Assembly (NCBI RefSeq): GCF_036226505.1
Contig: NZ_CP108484.1
Span: 7,287,501-7,351,500, forward strand
Reading direction: 5' to 3'
Source: Kitasatospora sp. NBC_01246
GTDB lineage: Bacteria > Actinomycetota > Actinomycetes > Streptomycetales > Streptomycetaceae
DNA length: 64,000 nucleotides
How positions within the stretch are numbered: the stretch's first letter is position 1; each line of letters opens with the position of its first letter. Under the pieces are notes generated by a model. It saw only the letters and a program-made list of their open reading frames with translations, was not told the DNA's origin and searched no databases. Positions 38,023 through 46,326 of this stretch are shown here, one piece after another. The translations under genes and the position numbers were made by a program.

Positions 38023-39603
38023 TCAGGTCTTCGTGGGCCCCGCCGCCGATCCGGTGGCGGGGCCTTCGCCGTGTCCGGCGGCGGCATGGCCCGGATCCAG
38101 CGGAGGGGCGGTGCCGCAGGCGTAGGTGCAGTCCGGCTCGGCGACCGGGTGGTCCTCGGGGGCCAGCACATTGCCCCGGACGGTGGTGAACGCCGTCACC
38201 GCGCCGGTGACCAGCAGCCCGGCGCAGATCAGCATCGCGGTCCGGAAGGCGGAGTCCACCGCGGCCGGTACCCGGTAGGCCTCGCCGCTGAGCCCGGCCA
38301 GCGCCGGCAGGGCGGCCACCGCGAGCAGCCCGGCCGCGCGGGCGGCGGCGTTGTTGACGCCGCTGGCGATCCCGGCATGCCGGACCTCCACCGCCGCGAG
38401 CACCGTCGCGGTCAGCGGCGCGACCAGCAGGACCATCCCGCAGCCCATCACGGTGGCGGCCGGCAGCACGTCCGTCCAGTACGAGGCGTCGGAGCCGATC
38501 CGCAGCATCAGCAGGACCCCCGTCGCGCAGAGCAGCGGGCCCACGGTGAGCGGGAGGCGCGGGCCGATCCGCTTGCCGAGCCGGCCGGCCCGGGCGGACA
38601 GCGCGAGCATCAGCACGGTGATCGGCAGCAGGGCGAGCCCGGAGACCAGTGGGGAGAAGCCGGAGACGATCTGCAGCTGGACGACCAGGAGGAAGAAGAC
38701 GCCGCTGAACGCCGCGTAGACGCAGAGGGTGACCAGGTTCACCGCGGTGAACAGGCGGGAGGAGAAGAGGCCGAGCGGCAGCATCGGCTCCGGGACGCGG
38801 CGTTCGACCACCACGAAGGCCGTGCCCAGCAGCAGGCCGGCCGCGCCGGACACCCACACCACGGCCGAGAGCCCGTCGCCCGCCGCGGTCAGCGCGTAGG
38901 TGACCGAGCCCAGCGCGAGCGCGGCCAGCGCCGCGCCGAGGACGTCGAACCGGCCGGTCGCGCTCTCGTCCCGGCTCTCCGGGACGTGCCGGGAGGCCAC
39001 CGCGACCACCAGGGCGGCGAGCGGGACGTTCAACAGGAAGATCCACCGCCAGCCGGGGCCGTCCACCAGCCAGCCGCCGAGGAACGGGCCGATCGCGGCG
39101 GACACCCCGCCGAGGCCGGACCAGAGGCCGACCGCCGCCGAGCGGTCGTCAGGGTGGAACACCGCCTGGAGCATCGCCAGCGAGCCGGGGGTGAGCAGCG
39201 CCCCGCCGACGCCCTGCACCGCGCGGGCGGCGACCAGTACCTCGATGGTGGGGGCCGCGGCGCAGGCTGCCGAGGCGGCGGCGAACCAGAGCACGCCGAT
39301 CAGGAAGACGCGGCGCCGGCCGTAGCGGTCACCGAGCGCGCCGCCGAGCAGGATCAGGCCGGCCAGGGTGAGCAGATAGGCGTTGAGCGTCCATTGCAGG
39401 GCGGCGAGCGGAGCGCCGAGATCGGTGCCGATCCGGGGCAGTGCGACGTTGACGACGGTGCCGTCGAGCATCGCCATGCTGGAGCCGAGCACCGTCGCCA
39501 GTAGTACCCAGCGGCCCTGCGCGGTGCCCAGGCGCAGGGTGCCGGCCTCGGAGGTGGCCACCGCCTGATCCTGCGCTCCGGGACGCGACGTGACAAGGGT
39601 CAC
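38023..39603 (-). CDS. MFS efflux transporter, DHA2 (14-TMS) family
   Basis: About 526 aa. SSMAMLDGTVVNVALPRIGTD in helix 1, GGALGDRYGRRRVFLIG as motif A, LNAYLLTLAGLILLGGA and GLWSGLGGVSAAIGPFLGG (motif C) define the DHA2 drug:H+ antiporters. The C-terminal about 60 residues after the last helix are Pro/Gly-rich with two Cys. Start uncertain: GTG 39603 is used; the frame opens at 39711 and another GTG lies at residue 15. No ribosome-binding site distinguishes them. Confidence 0.85.
   Translation of the reverse strand: MTLVTSRPGAQDQAVATSEAGTLRLGTAQGRWVLLATVLGSSMAMLDGTVVNVALPRIGTDLGAPLAALQWTLNAYLLTLAGLILLGGALGDRYGRRRVFLIGVLWFAAASAACAAAPTIEVLVAARAVQGVGGALLTPGSLAMLQAVFHPDDRSAAVGLWSGLGGVSAAIGPFLGGWLVDGPGWRWIFLLNVPLAALVVAVASRHVPESRDESATGRFDVLGAALAALALGSVTYALTAAGDGLSAVVWVSGAAGLLLGTAFVVVERRVPEPMLPLGLFSSRLFTAVNLVTLCVYAAFSGVFFLLVVQLQIVSGFSPLVSGLALLPITVLMLALSARAGRLGKRIGPRLPLTVGPLLCATGVLLMLRIGSDASYWTDVLPAATVMGCGMVLLVAPLTATVLAAVEVRHAGIASGVNNAAARAAGLLAVAALPALAGLSGEAYRVPAAVDSAFRTAMLICAGLLVTGAVTAFTTVRGNVLAPEDHPVAEPDCTYACGTAPPLDPGHAAAGHGEGPATGSAAGPTKT
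38036..38064 (+). terminator. purB terminator lying inside the convergent MFS gene
   Basis: GGCCCCGCCGCC (38036-38047) pairs with GGTGGCGGGGCC (38053-38064) with one G-T wobble and a 5-nt loop, followed by TTCG. The same bases encode the last codons of the MFS protein on the other strand. Confidence 0.6.
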
Positions 39604-39859
39604 CGGGGGTGTGTCGGCGGATGGCTTTCCGTAGGTGATCGCATGCGTACGGACACCGAAATCGGCGGAGCGTCGTGGATCAGTGGCACGCGGTGAATCG
39701 ATTGTGCACATACTGTGCAGCCGATCATTCGGAGTGTCACGGCCTTCCCGGGAGTGGTTGTCGATTCAAGAGATCGACATTGCTTCGCCCGGGCGGATGA
39801 GTTTTAGTTCAGCGACCGCCCGGCATTGGACCGGGTGGCCACCGGGTGGAACGCCTAGT

Positions 39860-40021
39860 CCTGCCGCTGCCCGGTGGTACGAACCGAACTCTGTACGGCA
39901 GGAGCGGGGGACCCAAAGGTAAGTCGCCGGACCGGAATTCACGGTCCGGCTTGGGGTGAAGCCGCGCTATGCGGCCGGGCAACTCCAGCCCGAACCCGAC
40001 AGCTCACCTCGCAGGCGTCGG
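39860..40021 (+). promoter_or_regulatory. c-di-AMP riboswitch (ydaO/yuaA class)
   Basis: The conserved blocks appear in order: GCAGGAGCGGGGGACCC, CTTGGGGTGAAGCCG, GGCAACTCCAGCCCGAACCCGACAGCTCACCTCGCAGGCGTC (quoted in parts: CAACTCCAGCCCGAACC, then CGACAGCTCACCTCGCAGG). This is the layout of the Streptomyces ydaO elements that precede cell-wall hydrolase genes such as rpfA. The M23 gene starts 16 nt beyond. c-di-AMP binding is expected to turn expression off. Upstream, 39604-39859 has a small hairpin (TGTCGAT 39759-39765 with ATCGACA 39773-39779) but no gene; the promoter must lie there. Confidence 0.9.
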
Positions 40022-40036
40022 AGAGGACAGTTCGCC

Positions 40037-41071
40037 ATGCCCGCACAGGCTCGTCGTATCACCCTGCCCCGCGCCGCCCGCATCGGCATCGCCACCGCCG
40101 TGACCGGCGCCGCTTTCGCCCTCCCGCTGGTGACCACCATCAGCGCCCAGGCCCACACCGCCCCGGCCGCCAAGCCCGCGCAGACCTCCACCTGGACCGG
40201 CGCCACCAGCGTCGACGCCGCGCCGGCCGCTGCCGCCAAGCCGGCCGCCGAGGCCGCCAAGCCGGCCGCCGCGCCGGCCGAGGAGAGCTACAAGGTCGTC
40301 GGCGGGGACACCCTGTCGAAGATCGCCGACGCCAAGCAGGTCGAGGGTGGCTGGAAGGCCCTCTACGACCACAACCGCTCGGTCGTCGGTGCCAACCCGA
40401 ACCTCATCTTCCCGGGTCAGCAGCTCGCGCTGGATGCCAAGGCCGCCGCCGCTCCGGCCGCCGCCGAGGCCGCCAAGCCCGCCGCCCCGGCCGCCAAGCC
40501 GCAGGTCTCGCAGGACGCGCAGAAGCCGGCCGCCCAGCACGCCGCCCCGAAGCCGGTCCAGGCCGCCAAGCCCGCCGAGGCCCCGGCCGCCAAGCCGGCC
40601 GCCCCCGCCGCGAAGCCGGCCGCTCCGGCCGCTCCCGCGGCGCCGGCCGCCGCGGCCAGCACCTCGGGCTTCGTCGCCCCCCTCGCCAACCCGAAGCTCG
40701 GCACCGCCTACGGCGTGGCCGGCTCGATGTGGGCCTCCGGTCACCACACCGGTGCCGACTTCGTCGCCTCCACCGGCACCCCGCTGCGCGCCGTCGGCGC
40801 CGGCACCGTGGTGAAGGCCGGCAACGGCGGCGCCTACGGCAACGAGGTCGAGATCAAGCTCGCCGACGGCCACTACGCCGAGTACGCGCACCTGTCCTCG
40901 ATCGGTGTGAAGATCGGTCAGACCGTCACCGCCGGCCAGCAGATCGGCCTCTCGGGTGCCACCGGCAACGTGACCGGCCCGCACCTGCACTTCGAGATCC
41001 GCACCGGCTCGGAGTACGGCTCGGACATCGACCCGATCGCCTACCTGCGGGCGCACGGCGTCTCCCTCTGA
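40037..41071 (+). CDS. Secreted LysM-M23 peptidoglycan peptidase
   Basis: 344 aa from ATG 40037 (GGAGAGGA upstream). Signal peptide about 1-40 (ARIGIATAVTGAAFALPLV ... AQA). LysM at about 85-135 (YKVVGGDTLSKIAD, GANPNLIFPGQQL), an Ala/Lys/Pro-rich linker of about 80 residues, then an M23 domain: H237 and D241 in HHTGADF, and H316 and H318 in HLHFE bind zinc. It should cut peptide cross-bridges in the cell wall. The c-di-AMP riboswitch links it to the wall-growth/osmotic control seen for other Streptomyces hydrolases. Confidence 0.93.
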   Translation: MPAQARRITLPRAARIGIATAVTGAAFALPLVTTISAQAHTAPAAKPAQTSTWTGATSVDAAPAAAAKPAAEAAKPAAAPAEESYKVVGGDTLSKIADAKQVEGGWKALYDHNRSVVGANPNLIFPGQQLALDAKAAAAPAAAEAAKPAAPAAKPQVSQDAQKPAAQHAAPKPVQAAKPAEAPAAKPAAPAAKPAAPAAPAAPAAAASTSGFVAPLANPKLGTAYGVAGSMWASGHHTGADFVASTGTPLRAVGAGTVVKAGNGGAYGNEVEIKLADGHYAEYAHLSSIGVKIGQTVTAGQQIGLSGATGNVTGPHLHFEIRTGSEYGSDIDPIAYLRAHGVSL

Positions 41072-41191
41072 CCTGAGGTCGGACTTCCGCTGGGTGCGGG
41101 GCGTACGGCCGCCCGGGATGGTCATGTCGGGTGACCGCTCGACCGGGTGATCGCCGCACCGTCAGCGGATCATGGGCGCGGGACACGCCCT

Positions 41192-41239
41192 GGCCGGTCC
41201 GGCTCGCGAATTTCCTTCGCGAGCCGGACCGGCCTTTTT
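41192..41239 (+). terminator. Intrinsic terminator with T-run after the M23 gene
   Basis: A perfect 19-bp stem (41192-41210 with 41216-41234, core CCGGTCCGGCTCGCG) with loop TTTCC, followed by TTTTTC. One of the few terminators in the window with a classical U-tract. Confidence 0.92.
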
Positions 41240-41317
41240 CGTGCCCTTCTGACAGGCAGGTGCCCCCCCGCGAGCAGGGTTTCCGTCCGGCGTTTCCGAG
41301 TGGTCGGTTCCGTCGTG

Positions 41318-41397
41318 CAGAAGGCCTTTCCGGAAGGCCTTCCTGGGGGGCCTCCCGGGATATTCCGACGGCCCGTCGGCGGTCGGACGGGCCGTCA
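41318..41397. other. Further hairpins in the M23-DUF2470 gap
   Basis: The 207-bp gap after the M23 terminator contains GAAGGCC(x5)GGAAGGCCTTC-type self-complementarity near 41322-41342 and a perfect 11-bp stem GACGGCCCGTC/GACGGGCCGTC at 41367-41377 and 41386-41396. The second is 50 bp beyond the convergent DUF2470 stop and may terminate that gene. No coding sequence seen. Confidence 0.55.
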
Positions 41398-41446
41398 ATT
41401 CTCGGTCGGCGGTCGCGGTGAAAGGAATGGGCCGCCCCGGCGGGGG

Positions 41447-42166
41447 TCAGGACCGGTGGGCGGGCAGGTCGCTGTTGGCGGCGGTCAGCAGCTGGTGCAC
41501 GCGGTGGCCGAACTCGTCCGCGTCGCGGGCCGGCTCGGGGAAGACCAGGCGGACGTCGCGGTGGCCGTAGGGGTGGTCCAGACGGAGCACGAGGCCGTGC
41601 CGGTCGAGGGCCAGCGGGCGGACGTCGGGGTGTCCGACGAGCAACTCGCGGTCCAGCAGCCGGGTGAGCAGGGCGAGGGCGTCCGGGTGGTCGTCGGCGA
41701 GGTGGGTGAGCATCGCCGCCTCGAAGCGCGCCAGCGGGTCGGGCGCGGCCAGGGCGAGGTCGGCGCCGGTGAGGGCGGTGGTGCCGTACGGGGTGGAGAG
41801 GACGGCGTGTGCGACGTCCAGCCGCAGGTGGACGCTGAGGCCGTCGTCGGCGAGGTGGGCGAGGTGCAGCCGGCCGGCCAGGGTGAGACGGCCGCGGACG
41901 CGGTCGCGGACGGCGACCGGGGCGATGTCGGTGAGGTCCAGGACGACGGCCAGGCCGTCCTGCTCGCGGGTCACGGCGAGGGTGAGCGGCGAGTCGAGCG
42001 GTGCGCCCAGGCGCAGCCGGGAGCCGTGCACCGAGACCGGGGTGTCCAGGTCGTGGTACTCGCCGCAGGCCCGGATCACCACGGAGGAGGTGGCGCTGAG
42101 CAGGCTGCAGACCCGTTCGGCGGCGGTGGGTTCGGGCGCCTCGACGTCGACGGGGCTGGGGCTCAT
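41447..42166 (-). CDS. DUF2470 domain protein, iron-regulated
   Basis: 239 aa. The C-terminal half (RFEAAMLTHLADDHPDALALL, and PLALDRHGLVLRLD) is the DUF2470 domain shared with HugZ-like haem-utilisation proteins; the N-terminal half has a split-barrel look (GEYHDLDTPVSVHGSRLRLGA, TPYGTTALTGADLALAAPDP). GGAGG lies 6 nt before ATG 42166 and a perfect iron box lies 15 nt upstream of the start. A role in haem or siderophore iron handling is likely; the reaction is unknown. Confidence 0.85.
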   Translation of the reverse strand: MSPSPVDVEAPEPTAAERVCSLLSATSSVVIRACGEYHDLDTPVSVHGSRLRLGAPLDSPLTLAVTREQDGLAVVLDLTDIAPVAVRDRVRGRLTLAGRLHLAHLADDGLSVHLRLDVAHAVLSTPYGTTALTGADLALAAPDPLARFEAAMLTHLADDHPDALALLTRLLDRELLVGHPDVRPLALDRHGLVLRLDHPYGHRDVRLVFPEPARDADEFGHRVHQLLTAANSDLPAHRS

Positions 42167-42181
42167 GACGACCTCCGTTGG

Positions 42182-42200
42182 TTAGGTTAGGCTAACCTAA
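42182..42200. promoter_or_regulatory. Iron box (DmdR/IdeR operator)
   Basis: TTAGGTTAGGCTAACCTAA is a perfect 19-bp palindrome that equals the consensus of the DtxR-family operators used by DmdR1 in Streptomyces and IdeR in mycobacteria. It is placed to repress the DUF2470 gene when iron is plentiful. The exporter gene on the other side starts 195 bp away and may or may not be affected. Confidence 0.95.
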
Positions 42201-42354
42201 TCACTTCGCCGAGGGAGGGCAAGGCGTGCGCGGGTGGTGCGCGGGTCGCGATGGAGGGGTGCGTGGGTCCAAGGGATTGCAGATGGAGATAGCGAGCGCT
42301 TGCAAGTATCTGGCGTTCGGTCGTATTGTCGACGCTGGTAGTTGCACACGCAAT

Positions 42355-42374
42355 CTTCTGTACGCTTCTGTACG
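42355..42374. repeat. Tandem 10-bp repeat before the DHA1 exporter
   Basis: CTTCTGTACG occurs twice in direct succession (42355-42364, 42365-42374), 20 bp before the exporter start. Each copy ends in a TACGCT-like -10 sequence, so it may duplicate a promoter element. Confidence 0.45.
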
Positions 42375-42394
42375 CTCTGGAAAGCGGTCCCCTC

Positions 42395-43609
42395 ATGCCC
42401 CTCGCGCTCCTGGCGCTGGCGATCAGCGCCTTCGGCATCGGCACCACCGAGTTCGTGATCATGGGCCTGCTGCCCGAGGTCGCCGGCGACTTCTCGGTGT
42501 CCATCCCCACCGCCGGCCTGCTCATCTCCGGCTACGCACTCGGTGTCGTGATCGGCGGCCCGCTGCTCACCGTCCTCGGCACCCGGATCCCCCGCAAGGG
42601 GATGCTGCTGATGCTGATGGGCCTGTTCATCGCCGGCAACCTGGTCTCCGCCGTCGCGCCCGCCTTCGGTCCGCTGCTGGTCGGCCGGGTGCTCGCGGCC
42701 TTCGCGCACGGCGCCTTCTTCGGCATCGGCTCGGTGGTCGCCGCCGACCTCGTCGCCCCGCACAAGCGGGCCGGCGCCATCGCCCTGATGTTCACCGGGC
42801 TCACCGCCGCCAACGTGCTCGGCGTGCCGATGGGCACCCTGCTCGGCCAGCACTTCGGCTGGCGCTCCACCTTCTTCGTGGTCGCGGCGCTCGGCGCGAT
42901 CGGCTTCGCCGGCATCGCGGCCCTGGTGCCCGTCCAGCCGCGCGCCGAGGACACCCGGCTCGGCCCGGAGCTGGCCGTCTTCCGCAAGCCGCAGATCTGG
43001 CTCGCGCTGAGCATGACGGTGCTCGGCTGGGGCGGCATCTTCGCGATGTTCACCTACATCACGCCGATGATGACCGAGATGGCGGGCTTCGCACCCTCCA
43101 GCGTGACCTGGCTGCTCTTCCTGTTCGGCGTCGGCCTGTTCGTCGGCAACCTGCTCGGCGGCTGGTTCGCCGACCGCGCGCTGATGCGGAGCCTGTACGT
43201 GATCCTGGCGGTGCTGGCGGTGCTGCTCTTCGCCTTCACCCTCGCCTCGCACAGCAGGGCCGGTGCGATCGTCGCCATTCCGCTGATCGGCGTGTTCGGC
43301 TTCGCGACCGTCGCACCGCTGCAGAAGCGGGTGATGGACCAGGCCGCCGGCGCGCCCACGCTGGCCTCGGCCGCCAACATCGCGGCCTTCAACCTGGGCA
43401 ACGCGCTCGCCGCCTGGCTCGGCGGGCTGGTCATCTCGTCCGGGCTCGGCTACGACGCGCCGAACTGGGTGGGCGGGCTGATGGCCGCCGCCGCCCTGGG
43501 GGTCGCGCTGCTCTCCGGCGCGCTGGAGCGGCGGGGGGCCGGCGCCGGTGGCAGGGTCGTGGCGCGCGGTGGAGCGGCCGCCGAGGAGGCGGTAGCCGCC
43601 GGGCGGTGA
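42395..43609 (+). CDS. MFS transporter, DHA1 family (AraJ/CmlR-like)
   Basis: 404 aa, 12 transmembrane segments. The opening PLALLALAISAFGIGTTEFVIMGLLPEVA is characteristic of the DHA1 sugar/drug exporters (AraJ, NepI, chloramphenicol exporters); GTEFV, HGAFFGIGSVVAADLV and NVLGVPMGTLLGQ follow. ATG 42395 has GGAAAG about 10 nt upstream; the frame opens at 42326. Its stop faces ridA across a strong terminator, so it is not part of the catabolic block, though it could export or import a sugar derivative. Confidence 0.87.
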   Translation: MPLALLALAISAFGIGTTEFVIMGLLPEVAGDFSVSIPTAGLLISGYALGVVIGGPLLTVLGTRIPRKGMLLMLMGLFIAGNLVSAVAPAFGPLLVGRVLAAFAHGAFFGIGSVVAADLVAPHKRAGAIALMFTGLTAANVLGVPMGTLLGQHFGWRSTFFVVAALGAIGFAGIAALVPVQPRAEDTRLGPELAVFRKPQIWLALSMTVLGWGGIFAMFTYITPMMTEMAGFAPSSVTWLLFLFGVGLFVGNLLGGWFADRALMRSLYVILAVLAVLLFAFTLASHSRAGAIVAIPLIGVFGFATVAPLQKRVMDQAAGAPTLASAANIAAFNLGNALAAWLGGLVISSGLGYDAPNWVGGLMAAAALGVALLSGALERRGAGAGGRVVARGGAAAEEAVAAGR

Positions 43610-43616
43610 GCGCGGA

Positions 43617-43654
43617 ACGCGCGGGGCCCGGACGCTCGTCCGGGCCCCGCGCGT
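43617..43654. terminator. Bidirectional terminator between exporter and ridA
   Basis: ACGCGCGGGGCCCGGAC (43617-43633) and GTCCGGGCCCCGCGCGT (43638-43654) form a perfect 17-bp stem with loop GCTC between two convergent stop codons. Confidence 0.88.
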
Positions 43655-43668
43655 CGTGTCGAGGCGGG

Positions 43669-44085
43669 TCAGCCGATCACGGCCTGTGCGTCGATCTCGA
43701 CCAGCATCGGCTCCTGCGGCAGCTCGACGAAGATCGTGGTGCGGCAGGGCTTCACGCCGCCCGGCGCGATGTTCTCCTCGATGAACGCGGCGTAGACCTC
43801 GTTCATCAGCGGGAAGTCGGCCCGCTTGGTCAGGTAGACGCGGAACATCACCACGTCCTCGATGGTGGCGCCGCCGGCCTCCACGATCGCCTTGACGTTC
43901 TCCAGCGTGCGGCGGGTCTGCGCCTTCACGTCGCCGTGGTGCAGGTACTCGCCGGTGGCCGGGTCCTGCGGGCCCTGGCCGGAGACCTGGAGGATGGGGC
44001 CCTTGCGGACGCCCTGGGAGAACATCCAGGCCGGGGCGGGGGCGCCGTCGGTGCGGATCTCGGTCTTGTCGCTCTGGTCGCTCAT
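43669..44085 (-). CDS. RidA-family enamine/imine deaminase
   Basis: 138 aa, the full Rid/YjgF domain: MFSQGVRKGPILQVSGQGPQ, TRRTLENVKAIVEAGGATIED, CRTTIFVELPQEPMLVEIDA; the arginine that binds the substrate carboxylate is in KPCRTTIF. RidA hydrolyses reactive enamines such as 2-aminoacrylate released by PLP-dependent dehydratases. It is the third gene of the minus-strand operon, 67 bp after iclR, and matches the PLP dehydratase on the other side of the divergon. Confidence 0.9.
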   Translation of the reverse strand: MSDQSDKTEIRTDGAPAPAWMFSQGVRKGPILQVSGQGPQDPATGEYLHHGDVKAQTRRTLENVKAIVEAGGATIEDVVMFRVYLTKRADFPLMNEVYAAFIEENIAPGGVKPCRTTIFVELPQEPMLVEIDAQAVIG

Positions 44086-44152
44086 GGGCTTCCTCGGTTG
44101 GTGGTGGCGGGTCGGCTGGTCCGGGGCCGGCGGGGCCGGCCGGTTCGGCGGG

Positions 44153-44914
44153 TCAGCCGGTCTGGGGAGCCTGGGGGTTCTGCCCGCAGTCGGCGGAGAC
44201 GGCGCGGGCGGTGGCGAGCAGCTGGGGCAGCAGCTCCAGCACCTGTTCGTAGGGGAGGACGACGTCGGGGACGGAGATCGAGGCGGCGGCGACGACGCGC
44301 CCGCTGGCGTCCCGGATCGGCGCCGCCACGCAGTTGATGAAGGCCTCGTGCTCGGCGTGGTCCTGCGCCCAGCCCTGGGCCGCGACCTTCTCCAGCTCGG
44401 CGAGCAGCGCCTCGGGAGTGGTCAGGGTGCGGGCGGTGTGCGGGGTGAAGTCGATGCCGGCCACCACCCGGCGCCGCTCGGGCACCGGCAGGTCGGCGAG
44501 CAGCACCTTGGAGACGGCGGCGCTGTGCAGGGCCGCCCGCAGGCCGATCCGCGAGTACATCCTGACCGGGTGGCGCGAGTCGTACTTGTCGATGTAGACG
44601 ACCTCCCCGCCCTCGTACGCGGCCAGGTGCACGGTCTGGCCGGTGGCGGCGTTCAGCTCGGCCAGGTGCGGCGCGGCGATCCGGCGGACGCCGCGCTGCT
44701 CCAGGGCGAGGCCGGAGAGGGCGAAGAGGCCGGCACCGAGGTGGTAGCGGTAGGCCGGGTCGCGGTAGACGAATCGTTCCTCTTCGAGGCTCTGGAGCAG
44801 CCGCAGCACCGTGGTCTTGTGCACGCCGAGCACCTCGGCGAGCTGGTCCAGCGAGCGCTCGCCCTCGCCGAGCTCGGCGAGGATGCGCAGGGCGCGGGTG
44901 ACGGTCTGGCTCAT
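44153..44914 (-). CDS. IclR-family transcriptional regulator
   Basis: 253 aa from ATG 44914. The winged helix (TVTRALRILAELGEGERSLD, VHKTTVLRLLQSLEEERFV) is followed by the IclR effector domain (LAAYEGGEVVYIDKYDSRHPVRMYS, HSAAVSKVLLADLP, CVAAPIRDASGRVVAAASIS). Its start overlaps the kinase stop by 4 bp (ATGA). IclR proteins commonly control divergent sugar-acid catabolic genes; the dyad at 46281-46310 is the likely site. Confidence 0.92.
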   Translation of the reverse strand: MSQTVTRALRILAELGEGERSLDQLAEVLGVHKTTVLRLLQSLEEERFVYRDPAYRYHLGAGLFALSGLALEQRGVRRIAAPHLAELNAATGQTVHLAAYEGGEVVYIDKYDSRHPVRMYSRIGLRAALHSAAVSKVLLADLPVPERRRVVAGIDFTPHTARTLTTPEALLAELEKVAAQGWAQDHAEHEAFINCVAAPIRDASGRVVAAASISVPDVVLPYEQVLELLPQLLATARAVSADCGQNPQAPQTG

Positions 44915-46200
44915 CGTGCTCCAAGGGCCGGGGAGGCGGCCGGTCGAGGGTCGGTGACACCGCCCCCGGTCACCGGCGCCGCCGTCGCGGACGGGACCGG
45001 CCGGGGCGGCGCCGCCGCGGGCAGTACGGGGGACACGATGCCATCCGCGGAGACCCGGGTGGCGGCCCACTCCCGGGGGGAGGCGTTCAGCAGTGCGGCG
45101 ACCACCGGCTCGGGCGGCAGTTCGGCCTGGTCCCCGTGGGCGGTCAGCGCGCAGGCGGCGCTGAGGTGGCCGAGCCGCAGCCGGCGGCGCTGGTCCAGGC
45201 CGCGGACGGTGGCCGCGAGGTAGCCGGCCGCGAAGGCGTCGCCCGCGCCGGTGGCCTCGACCACCTCGACGGCGAGGGCCGGTTCGGTGACGGCCGCGCC
45301 GTCCCGCTCCAGCGCGGTGACCGTCCGGGCGGCGTCCTTGACCACCACGGTGGCGGGGGAGGGGAACCGGCGGCGCAGCGCCAGCGGGTCGCCGGTGCCG
45401 AAGGCGGCCTCGCCCTCGTCGGCGCCGAGCAGCAGCAGATCGGCGGCGTCCAGCAGCGGGGGGAGGACGGCCGGGTCGCGGTCCAGCCAGAGCGCGGGGC
45501 GCCAGTTCAGGTCGAAGCTGGTCAGCCGGCCGGGGCGGCGGTCGGCGAGCAGGGCGCGCAGCAGGGCCAGGCAGTCGTCGGACAGGGCAGCGGTGATGCC
45601 GGACAGGTGCAGCAACCGGGCACCGGCGAGCAGGCGGACGGCGGCCGGGTCGTCCAACAGGGCGGGCGAGAGCGCGGCGGCGGCCGAGCCGCGCCGGTGG
45701 TAGTGCAGCCGGCTGCGCCCGGGACCGAGGTCGTGCCGGGCACCGGTGGAGCCGCCGACCTCCTTGAGGTAGAGGCCGGTCGGGCGGTGCGGGTCGACGG
45801 CGACCGCCGAGACGTCCACCCCGCGGGCGGCGACCTCGCCGACCAGGCGGCGGCCGAAGCCGTCGTCGCCCACCCGGCTGATCCAGGCGCTCGACACGCC
45901 GAGCGCCGCCAGGGCGCCCGCCACGTTGGACTCGGCGCCGCCGACCGAGAGGTGGAAGTTCTCCACCGCCTCCAGCGGGCCCGGCCGGTCCGGCAGCAGG
46001 ACAGCCATCGACTCGCCCACGCAGACCGCCGTCGGGGTCCCGGGCGTCGGGCGCGCCGCCGCTTGGCCGTGGGCCACCGGGCCGTCGTGCGCCGAAGGTC
46101 CGCCCGGTGCCGCCGTCGGGCCCGGCTCCGCCCGGCCGGCCGCCGTCGGGCTGTCGAGCGGAGGGGTGCCCGAGCTCACGGCGGCGTCCTGTCGGGGCAT
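44911..46200 (-). CDS. PfkB-family sugar kinase, probable 2-keto-3-deoxygluconate kinase
   Basis: 429 aa from ATG 46200 (GAGGAG 8 nt upstream). After a Pro/Ala/Gly-rich N-terminal extension of about 60 residues the PfkB fold begins at AVCVGESMAVLLPDRPGP; FHLSVGGAESNVAGALAALG binds the sugar, and EATGAGDAFAAGYLA carries catalytic D321. The C-terminal about 60 residues are also low-complexity. KDG kinase is favoured over fructokinase by VGGAESNVA and by the KDPG aldolase in the divergent operon. Confidence 0.85.
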   Translation of the reverse strand: MPRQDAAVSSGTPPLDSPTAAGRAEPGPTAAPGGPSAHDGPVAHGQAAARPTPGTPTAVCVGESMAVLLPDRPGPLEAVENFHLSVGGAESNVAGALAALGVSSAWISRVGDDGFGRRLVGEVAARGVDVSAVAVDPHRPTGLYLKEVGGSTGARHDLGPGRSRLHYHRRGSAAAALSPALLDDPAAVRLLAGARLLHLSGITAALSDDCLALLRALLADRRPGRLTSFDLNWRPALWLDRDPAVLPPLLDAADLLLLGADEGEAAFGTGDPLALRRRFPSPATVVVKDAARTVTALERDGAAVTEPALAVEVVEATGAGDAFAAGYLAATVRGLDQRRRLRLGHLSAACALTAHGDQAELPPEPVVAALLNASPREWAATRVSADGIVSPVLPAAAPPRPVPSATAAPVTGGGVTDPRPAASPALGAR

Positions 46201-46280
46201 CTGGTGGGCTCCTCGTGTGCTGCGGCTGACCGTTTCCGTTGACCTTCGTCCGGCGCCGATGCTAGAACCGTGATGCCAGC

Positions 46281-46310
46281 ATGTGCAACCCTCGTTGCAC
46301 ATGTTGCAAC
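46281..46310. promoter_or_regulatory. Divergon operator, likely IclR site
   Basis: ATGTGCAAC (46281-46289) and GTTGCACAT (46294-46302) form a perfect dyad with a 4-nt centre; GTTGCAAC follows directly at 46303-46310, giving an extra half-site. It lies 17 nt before the deaminase start (AAGGAG at 46315-46320) and 80 nt before the kinase start on the other strand, so it can govern both operons. Confidence 0.75.
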
Positions 46311-46326
46311 ACGTAAGGAGAACTCG

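Noticed and set aside
42182..42394. Iron box as direct operator of the DHA1 exporter
   Set aside because: The box lies about 195 bp before that start but 15 bp before the DUF2470 start; control of the exporter is possible but unsupported.
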